Shown: positions 1 to 5,044 of the stretch, piece by piece
Numbering within the stretch: the first letter of the stretch is position 1
Layout of the letters: each line of letters begins with the position of its first letter
Translations under genes and position numbers: made by a program
Notes under the pieces: generated by a model
What the model saw: the letters and a program-made list of their open reading frames with translations, nothing else
Told to the model about the DNA's origin: nothing
Database searches by the model: none
Assembly (NCBI GenBank): GCA_945983195.1
Contig: CAMFSS010000188.1
Span: forward strand, 1-5,044
Length of the DNA stretch: 5,044 bases
Source: an uncultured Prevotellaceae bacterium
GTDB taxonomy: Bacteria; Bacteroidota; Bacteroidia; Bacteroidales; Muribaculaceae
Direction of reading: 5' to 3'

Positions 1-47
1 ATATAACTTAGGGAATAAATAATTTACGGTTATGTCACGATTGATGT

Positions 48-407
48 TTATTCAATCACTAATGTGCCTTCATACGACACTTCTTCACTCTCCACTTTCA
101 GCGTGTAGATTCCGGCAGGCAGCTCCGGCAACTGGTAATTTGTCGGTGTCCCATCAACCATCAGCACCGGGCAGGAATAAACCTTTGTGCCATAGATGTC
201 AAGAACAACCATTGTAAAATAGTTGTCAGCCTCAATTGTGACTTCAACAGTGTTGCTGTCATCATCGTAATTAACCTGCGGCTCAGTCGATACTTCAGTA
301 CGGTCAGTCCCTTTTCGTGGTTTTTTAATTAAATCAATTTCATAAACTCCAGCATACATCATAGAAGAAGCCAGTAATAGTGCTGTAAATAAAATAATTT
401 TTTTCAT
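48..407 (-). CDS. Small secreted DUF3244-like beta-sandwich protein
   Basis: The product is a 119-residue exported protein of unknown function. Residues 1-19 form a classical signal peptide: the N-region MKK, a hydrophobic core (IILFTALLLASSMM) and a likely signal peptidase I site after MYA. No lipobox cysteine is seen, so the roughly 100-residue mature protein should be periplasmic or secreted. The mature part alternates short beta strands and has the pattern VVLDIYGTKVY, then YQLPELPAGIYTLKVES, then a final strand YEGTLVIE. This is typical of the DUF3244 family of Bacteroidota, small proteins with an immunoglobulin-like fold and no known role. The ATG at 407 is chosen over an in-frame codon at 443 because it gives a clean signal peptide, and because 443 lies inside the predicted -7 promoter box. 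No Shine-Dalgarno sequence is evident, which is usual in this phylum. The gene lies 161 bp downstream of the TPR regulator gene, on the same strand. Family assignment is by pattern recognition and moderately sure; the gene itself is very likely real. Confidence 0.85.
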   Translation of the reverse strand: MKKIILFTALLLASSMMYAGVYEIDLIKKPRKGTDRTEVSTEPQVNYDDDSNTVEVTIEADNYFTMVVLDIYGTKVYSCPVLMVDGTPTNYQLPELPAGIYTLKVESEEVSYEGTLVIE

Positions 408-442
408 AATAATGTTGTTAATTGAGTGTAATAAATGTAGCA

Positions 443-475
443 CAAAGATAACGACATTAATTATTCAATGTCAAA
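443..475 (-). promoter_or_regulatory. Bacteroidota-type promoter of the DUF3244-like gene
   Basis: On the minus strand the -33 element TTTG (472-475) is followed after 21 bases by TATCTTTG (443-450), a perfect match to the Bacteroidota -7 consensus TAnnTTTG. Transcription would begin a few bases further on, near 435-438, leaving a leader of about 30 nt before the ATG at 407. This makes the gene independently transcribed rather than strictly dependent on the TPR gene upstream. The call rests on consensus match and spacing only. Confidence 0.72.
453..472. repeat. Imperfect palindrome in the promoter spacer, possible operator
   Basis: The arms GACATT (453-458) and AATGTC (467-472) are exact reverse complements around an 8-bp A/T-rich centre, giving 16 of 20 symmetric positions. 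The palindrome fills most of the space between the -33 and -7 elements of the DUF3244-like promoter and touches the -33 box. A bound dimeric regulator there would block RNA polymerase. The arms are short and the region is A/T-rich, so chance is a real alternative. Confidence 0.35.
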
Positions 476-568
476 TTCAAGATGTACTTTTGTGACTTTT
501 ATGCCGCTGGTTATCAATGATATAGAAATAAATTTTGTAACTATGCCCCACAAATGCAATTTTCAGCT

Positions 569-1860
569 CTATTTTGAACAAATTCTATTTATAAAAATGT
601 CAATGTTGTCATTTATTCCCATTTTTGCAGCAATCATTTTTTTCTTGTTGTAAACGTAATGAGGATTTTTATAGCCCATATAGACACTTATGAGTGCATT
701 GGAAAAATTGCACATTAGCATACAAATAAAATGAATATCTGATTCGGTCAGGCATGGGTAATCAGTGGTAATTTTATGTATAGCATTATTGTGAGCTGCA
801 TTGACGTATGCTCTTAGTACTTCCCAAAACTGTGCTTTATCATCGTTGTCATCTAACAGTGCAAGAAATTTCTCTCGCAGTTTCTGAGGGTGATTACCAA
901 ACAAATGATAAATTTCTGTCAGTTTCTTTGCTTTATCTATGTATGATGCGACAGATTCAGTCAATTTTTTTTCAGCATTGAGGTGTTGTTCTAATTGTAG
1001 GATTGAATCAATACGAAGCTGTGACAGTTGTTCTTCCAGTGTCCTTAAATTATTTCGATATTTTATGTATATGATACATACTGATGCTGAAACAACTATA
1101 ATGAGGACAATTACTATGCTCCATAAAATTGCTAAATCTCGCTGATATCGTATTTCTTTAAGCTTTGTTTTCTGACGATCATATTCTTTTTCGGAGTAAA
1201 ACAGTTGAAGACGTTCTGAATTTTTCTCTATGTTATAGGCTGCTTTTTCTGCTTGTTTAAGTAATTTCAAAGCTGCCGTATAGTCACCTTTTGCCTCTCT
1301 TAAATCAACTTCAGCCAAAAATCTTGTTATCGGATTGTCATCTGCTTTTTTCGTCGTTAAATCAAAATAGTATTGCGCAGAGTCGGGAAGCAACAAATTT
1401 GAATATGAACGGCATAAACTATATAGAAGCTCATTTGTATCGGCATATTGGATACCGTTGTCTAAAACATACAATGCAACTTCTTTTTGTTTTTCAAATA
1501 ATGAGTCTATTTCAAATGCCCTTGAAAGATTTATGTAGCTTGCAAATTCACTTTCCTTTGCATCTAATAGCTTTGCAAGCTCTATTGCTTTCGAAATATA
1601 AAAATAGGCACTGTCCATATTACTTGCTCTATACAACACGCCCAAATTCTCAAGGCATTTTAATTGATAGATAGAATCTTTTGCAAGCACATAATAATTG
1701 TATGCTCGTTTGTATTTATCAATATGCAACTCACTTTCTGCGTATGCATTATGGTATAATACTGCCATGCGATGATTGGCATAGCCAAGGTTATGATAAT
1801 CGGTAGATAAAGCTGTTTCTTCCGCTTTTTTGAAATATTCCATGGCTTCCACATTGTAGC
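569..1860. other. A/T-rich segment within the TPR regulator gene
   Basis: Hand counts of single 60-bp lines give G+C of 28% (601-660), 32% (901-960), 33% (1381-1440), 38% (1741-1800) and 40% (1801-1860). Immediately beyond, 1861-2160 totals 177 G+C in 300 bases (59%). The low composition continues into the spacer (17 of 60 for 481-540) and then rises to about 46% in the DUF3244-like gene. The segment encodes TPR-like repeats from about residue 115, the membrane helix and the DNA-binding domain. A recombination junction or horizontal replacement near 1850-1870 would explain it. Confidence 0.6.
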
Positions 1861-2206
1861 CCAATTCTTCGAGCGTAGCCCCTTTGAAGATAAGGGAGCG
1901 AGTGAGCTTCTCTCTGTCGCCATTGCCGGTGAAGTGATTCACGGCAAGGTCGATGGTATCGGTCGAAGCAATGCTGTCGTAGCACTTGTATTGCGCCTCG
2001 GTGAGCAGCAGGGCAAAGTATGCGCGGTCGTCGCTTCGCGAAAACGCACCGAAGCCCATAGCCCGCAGCCCGGCGAGAGCCGAGTCGGGACGCTCCTCGA
2101 TGATGCTGTCGATGGCAGCCAACCGTGCATCATAGTGCGCATCGCCACAACTCACCGCTGCCGCAAGCATCACGAATCCTATGACAAATACCAAAATTCC
2201 TCGCAT
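569..2206 (-). CDS. TPR lipoprotein-type membrane regulator with C-terminal LuxR-like helix-turn-helix
   Basis: A 545-residue protein of the Bacteroidota TPR / transmembrane / helix-turn-helix type, thought to act as a one-piece sensor and transcription regulator. Residues 1-20 (MRGILVFVIGFVMLAAAVSC) are a lipoprotein-like signal with candidate lipidated Cys20; the -3 residue is Ala rather than the usual Leu. Residues about 98-322 hold five or six degenerate tetratricopeptide-like helix pairs, for example LEELGYNVEAMEYFKKAEE and LENLGVLYRASNMDSA. A strong membrane helix spans about 359-382, followed by a basic YIKYRNN, so the C-terminus should be cytoplasmic. A charged, probably coiled-coil helix covers about 385-431. 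Residues 486-531 (beginning LTESDIHFICMLMCNFSN, ending KMIAAKMGI) follow the LuxR-type DNA-binding pattern, in a divergent form. The ATG at 2206 is chosen; 2218 is also possible. In-frame codons back to 2308 lie upstream of the predicted promoter and are rejected. Base composition changes sharply near 1860. The target genes are unknown. Confidence 0.9.
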   Translation of the reverse strand: MRGILVFVIGFVMLAAAVSCGDAHYDARLAAIDSIIEERPDSALAGLRAMGFGAFSRSDDRAYFALLLTEAQYKCYDSIASTDTIDLAVNHFTGNGDREKLTRSLIFKGATLEELGYNVEAMEYFKKAEETALSTDYHNLGYANHRMAVLYHNAYAESELHIDKYKRAYNYYVLAKDSIYQLKCLENLGVLYRASNMDSAYFYISKAIELAKLLDAKESEFASYINLSRAFEIDSLFEKQKEVALYVLDNGIQYADTNELLYSLCRSYSNLLLPDSAQYYFDLTTKKADDNPITRFLAEVDLREAKGDYTAALKLLKQAEKAAYNIEKNSERLQLFYSEKEYDRQKTKLKEIRYQRDLAILWSIVIVLIIVVSASVCIIYIKYRNNLRTLEEQLSQLRIDSILQLEQHLNAEKKLTESVASYIDKAKKLTEIYHLFGNHPQKLREKFLALLDDNDDKAQFWEVLRAYVNAAHNNAIHKITTDYPCLTESDIHFICMLMCNFSNALISVYMGYKNPHYVYNKKKMIAAKMGINDNIDIFINRICSK

Positions 2207-2238
2207 ACTAAAAAGCATTGCGTTCGCAAATGCAGCCA

Positions 2239-2269
2239 CAAAATTAAAAAATTTCTCCCAATCATCAAA
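2239..2269 (-). promoter_or_regulatory. Bacteroidota-type promoter of the TPR regulator gene
   Basis: Read on the minus strand, TTTG (2266-2269) is followed after 19 bases by TAATTTTG (2239-2246), a perfect TAnnTTTG -7 box at a canonical distance. Transcription should start around 2232-2234, giving a short leader of about 13 nt to the ATG at 2218 or about 26 nt to the ATG at 2206. The promoter lies downstream of the adhesin gene's terminator, so the regulator gene is probably its own transcription unit. Its position rules out the longer in-frame start at 2308. Confidence 0.75.
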
Positions 2270-2337
2270 ATTCAACCACCATTTCACCCGCCATTCCCAC
2301 AGAATCACACAAACTGCCGAGACTGTGTAAATATGGC

Positions 2338-2373
2338 AAAAAAAGAGGGATACACATCGGCAGTGTATCCCTC
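2338..2373 (-). terminator. Intrinsic terminator of the adhesin-like gene
   Basis: A perfect 11-bp inverted repeat, GAGGGATACAC (2345-2355) and GTGTATCCCTC (2363-2373), encloses a 7-nt loop. On the minus strand the hairpin is followed directly by seven T residues (complement of the A run at 2338-2344). It starts 35 nt after the stop codon of the large gene and precedes the regulator promoter. This is a textbook rho-independent terminator for minus-strand transcription; no matching T run follows the stem on the plus strand. Confidence 0.93.
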
Positions 2374-2408
2374 AGCATTTTCTCTACAGATTCTTCGAAT
2401 TCATGCGT

Positions 2409-5044
2409 TTACTTTACGATTCTCTTGAAAGTTTCGTTACCGACTTTCACTATGTAGTAGCCCGAAGCTACGCTGATAGTGTAGTTGTCGCGACCATTGC
2501 CCACTGCCACAAGTGCTCCGGCGGCATTGTAGACTGCCACATCGGCTGCTTTGGTGCATTTCACCACAATCTTTCCGGTGAGTGCAACAACGGTAGTGCT
2601 GCTGTTGCCAATTTCCTCTACGGCAGTAGTGGTTATGTCTGCCACATTCGATAGACCTGATGTACGGTCGCCGTAGATGGCGGCAACATAGTAGTCGCCC
2701 ATGCCTTTGTCGGTGGTGAAAGTGGTGGTGCTGCCGTCGACAGAGCCAATCTTCTCGTCGAAGAAGTAGATGTCGAAGCCGGTTGCAGCAAGGGTCGACG
2801 GTGTGTAAGAGATATCGTCGAATGCAAGGGCAAAGTTTTCACCCATAGGTGCATTGTAGTGTATTGCGAAGTATTTTGCTCCGGCAGGAAGGTCAAACGA
2901 CACTTCGGTCCAGTCGACACTCACCGTGGAGAGTGTGTAGACTGTCTCGGTGAAGTCGTCGACAGCGGTGCCTGTGGTTGAATACCTGATTTCAAATCCT
3001 CCACACTCCCAGTCGGATTCAGAGAGGCTGTGCACGAACAGAGTCACCGTCTGTGCGTCGCCGCAGAGTTGCGGAGATATTGCCCAGTCGTCGGTGTCGC
3101 AGTCGGATGCGCCGCACATAAGCAAGCCCTGGTGACCGCTGTGTGTGCCATACTGCCAATCGTCGTCGGGATATGACTCACCCCAGTTGTCGAAGTCGGC
3201 AGTGCGGTAAACCACGCCACCCATCGTAGTTCCGAAACCGATGCACGGATTGCTTGGCATCGACCACATGCACGACAGCCACGACCCATCGCCATCGACA
3301 AAAGTCCAGTTGCCAGCCACATTGATTTCCCAAGGCACATAGTCCTCGAAGCCTTCGGTTACAGGAGCTGCTTCGCCGCCCGGTGCGCTCCAAGTGAGCG
3401 TCACATTGCCGTTTCCGTCGATAGTTCCGGCGAGGTCGGTTACGCAAGGCAGTTCGTTTTGGAACACCTCGATCTCAGCCTTCGCCGAAGTGTTGTTGGC
3501 ATTGTCCTCATCGGCAGAGTACGTAATCTCGGCGTAAGCCTCCACTAAGTCGCGGTCGGTCACCTGTCCGGTGTAGGGGATTGTAAGCTCAAGGTTGCCC
3601 AGAGCCGGCATCGACTCTTTGCTGATGGTAGCTACATTTTTGCCGTTGATGTAGAGGTTGACATCGAATGTGGCAGCTTCATTGGTGCCCATGTTGAGCA
3701 CGGTTACGCCAAAGTCGCTGGTTTCACTCACTGTGATAGCATTTGGTGCATCGAGGAGCACGGCAAGGTCGTTGGCAAGAGCATCGTGAATCTTAATGTC
3801 GTCGATGGCGAGCGATTGAGTGCCGTCGGCATCCTCAAATTCCACTCCAAACTTCAGCATGATAGTGCGGCACTCCTGGAATTGGCTCAGGTCGTAGCGA
3901 ATCTGCTGCCATTTCGATTTCAGGGTGCTTGAAGTGCTGATTTCACCAAGGAAAGTCTCATTGAGGTCTTGATCGACTACTGTCACTGAGAGTTTACCGC
4001 CCTTCTCGGGAATGCAGTAGAGCGCAAAGTCGAGAATCGGGTTGGTCATGTCGGCGAGTGAAATTGTTACGGAATTGAACGACTCCTTGGCAACCGACGA
4101 GTCGGAATAGGCTGCAATAGAGCCGCCTGTGCCGTCGAAATCGTAGTCGCGCGAGAAGTAGAATGTGTTGTAGTAGGGTTCAGTCCACCATGTGTGGTCG
4201 AAGCTCTCGCCCTCCGATGGGAATCGCTCGCTGAATGGAGCCGGAGTAACCTTTCCGATAATCAATCCGTTGGTCGAAGCGAGTTCGCCCTCCTTGTTGT
4301 CGACTGTAGCCGACACGTCAAGGTGAATGAGTGCAGGCTCCATAGTGGCAACCGATGAGTTGAGTGTCAACTTGGCAGAAGTGCCTACAGTCTGACCCAA
4401 AGCATTGCCATACTCATCGTAGATAGTGTAAATTGCGTTGTCGGCAGGCACATATCCTCCGTGTACGCCCTTGTCGGCAACTTTATCCCAACTCATGGTC
4501 AGGGTGTTGTTGCCATTGTCCTTGACTTTCACATTGGTGAGGGCAAGCGGAGTGTCGATGCCCACATAGCCATCTTCGCCGTGCTCAAATCCGGCATTGC
4601 CTGCATCGTCGTAGCACACTACGGTGTAGGTGTGCATTCCGCTCTCCATGCCTTCTCCTGCATCGGCTACTTCAATTTCGGTGCCGGTGGCGGGATTTTC
4701 CACGGTAGCGACTTCGACACTACCGTCGCGCATAACTACAGCCTTTGAAATGGCGGCAAGCTCATCAACTGCAATGGTCGTGGCAGGAGTGGTGAATTTC
4801 ACCGTGGCTTTCAGCTCGCCCAGCGGGGCTGCTTCAATCTTTATGCCCGTAACTGAGTCGGGGGCGCAGAGCAGCGACATTTCCTCGAGGGCAAAATCAG
4901 ATATAGTCACATTGCTGCGGTTGGTGATGGTGTACATGCGCACAGCAATCTGCTTGGCTGCATCTTCGGTAGGGCGAATCTCTTGTACCACATCTTTGCC
5001 GACAGTGTATTTCACATACGAGCCAAGCTGTGTGTAGCCCGAAA
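2409..5044 (-). CDS. Large secreted adhesin-like protein, C-terminal part (5' end outside window)
   Basis: The reading frame runs open to the window edge, so only the last 877 residues are seen; the GTG at 5015 is an internal valine codon, not a start. Counting from the edge, the order is: an Ig/FN3-like domain (about 63-154), a second FN3-like domain (166-261), a MAM-like or choice-of-anchor-J jelly roll (266-420, with SLAIDDIKIHD near its end), a CARDB-like domain (422-527, with DLAVLLDAPNAITVSE and NNTSAKAEIEVF), and an FN3-like region beginning at 533 (NVTLTWSAP). A cleaved-adhesin-type domain is set into that region at about 562-747, with GFEDY, WTFVDGDGSWLS, DDWAISPQL and FALAFDDISY. 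The last ~69 residues (809-877, ending SGYYIVKVGNETFKRIVK) resemble a T9SS C-terminal sorting domain. No catalytic domain is visible, but one could lie in the missing N-terminal part. The protein is expected at the cell surface or outside the cell, binding proteins or glycans. A terminator follows 35 nt after the stop. Confidence 0.9.
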   Translation of the reverse strand, partial: SGYTQLGSYVKYTVGKDVVQEIRPTEDAAKQIAVRMYTITNRSNVTISDFALEEMSLLCAPDSVTGIKIEAAPLGELKATVKFTTPATTIAVDELAAISKAVVMRDGSVEVATVENPATGTEIEVADAGEGMESGMHTYTVVCYDDAGNAGFEHGEDGYVGIDTPLALTNVKVKDNGNNTLTMSWDKVADKGVHGGYVPADNAIYTIYDEYGNALGQTVGTSAKLTLNSSVATMEPALIHLDVSATVDNKEGELASTNGLIIGKVTPAPFSERFPSEGESFDHTWWTEPYYNTFYFSRDYDFDGTGGSIAAYSDSSVAKESFNSVTISLADMTNPILDFALYCIPEKGGKLSVTVVDQDLNETFLGEISTSSTLKSKWQQIRYDLSQFQECRTIMLKFGVEFEDADGTQSLAIDDIKIHDALANDLAVLLDAPNAITVSETSDFGVTVLNMGTNEAATFDVNLYINGKNVATISKESMPALGNLELTIPYTGQVTDRDLVEAYAEITYSADEDNANNTSAKAEIEVFQNELPCVTDLAGTIDGNGNVTLTWSAPGGEAAPVTEGFEDYVPWEINVAGNWTFVDGDGSWLSCMWSMPSNPCIGFGTTMGGVVYRTADFDNWGESYPDDDWQYGTHSGHQGLLMCGASDCDTDDWAISPQLCGDAQTVTLFVHSLSESDWECGGFEIRYSTTGTAVDDFTETVYTLSTVSVDWTEVSFDLPAGAKYFAIHYNAPMGENFALAFDDISYTPSTLAATGFDIYFFDEKIGSVDGSTTTFTTDKGMGDYYVAAIYGDRTSGLSNVADITTTAVEEIGNSSTTVVALTGKIVVKCTKAADVAVYNAAGALVAVGNGRDNYTISVASGYYIVKVGNETFKRIVK

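Noticed and set aside
1..47. Terminator after the DUF3244-like gene
   Set aside because: Only A/T-rich sequence with a trivial A/T palindrome near 17-27; no G+C-containing stem followed by T residues is visible.
512..522. Short palindrome TATCAATGATA upstream of the DUF3244-like promoter
   Set aside because: Only five base pairs per arm in A/T-rich sequence about 40 bp above the -33 box; expected by chance.
528..568. Possible terminator after the TPR regulator (TTTGT/ACAAA arms)
   Set aside because: The stem is only five weak base pairs with an 11-nt loop and no clean T run, so termination here is not supported; read-through into the DUF3244-like gene is possible.
2207..2308. N-terminal extension of the TPR regulator to an in-frame ATG at 2308
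   Set aside because: The extension contains the predicted -33 and -7 promoter boxes, is rich in Trp and Phe unlike the mature protein, and would bury the clean lipoprotein-type signal peptide at residue 35.
2313..2364. 8-bp inverted repeat ACTGCCGA (2313-2320) / TCGGCAGT (2357-2364) linking the terminator loop with downstream sequence
   Set aside because: Could suggest an alternative RNA fold, but the downstream copy would be transcribed only on read-through and the competing 11-bp terminator stem is stronger; likely chance.
1934..2428. 164-residue plus-strand open frame opposite the regulator's 5' end
   Set aside because: It is antisense to a well-supported coding region, arises in the G+C-rich part where stop codons are rare, runs through the terminator, and shows no recognisable domain.
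4461..5037. Plus-strand open frames opposite the adhesin gene
   Set aside because: They overlap each other in different frames, are low-complexity shadows of the beta-domain coding sequence, and have no recognisable features.

Overview
The window looks like a piece of a Bacteroidales chromosome (phylum Bacteroidota; perhaps a gut family such as Muribaculaceae, Prevotellaceae or Bacteroidaceae, which I cannot separate from sequence alone). Three things point there. Two promoters have the Bacteroidota form TTTG-N19/21-TAnnTTTG. One gene encodes a lipoprotein-type TPR protein with a transmembrane helix and a C-terminal LuxR-like helix-turn-helix, and another a small DUF3244-type secreted protein. 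The third encodes a large multi-domain secreted adhesin-like protein ending in a domain resembling a type IX secretion (T9SS) sorting signal.

All three genes lie on the minus strand, so transcription runs from high to low coordinates. From about 5044 to 2409 is the C-terminal 877 residues of the adhesin-like protein; its start is beyond the right edge. Its gene is closed by a strong intrinsic terminator (2338-2373). From 2206 to 569 is the TPR/helix-turn-helix gene, with its own promoter at 2239-2269. From 407 to 48 is the DUF3244-like gene, with its own promoter at 443-475 and an imperfect palindrome inside that promoter's spacer. Only short non-coding stretches remain: 1-47 (nothing recognised), 408-568 (promoter and palindrome) and 2207-2408 (terminator and promoter).

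The most striking feature is compositional. The first ~345 bp of the TPR gene are about 59% G+C by hand count over 1861-2160, while the sampled lines of the rest of the gene and the following spacer are about 28-40% G+C. The flanking genes are near 45-50% in the lines counted. This suggests a chimeric regulator gene made by recombination. The likely working model is that the TPR protein sits in the inner membrane, senses something in the periplasm, and controls nearby or distant genes for secreted surface proteins. That link is inference only. I see no complete novel system, RNA gene, mobile element or CRISPR array.
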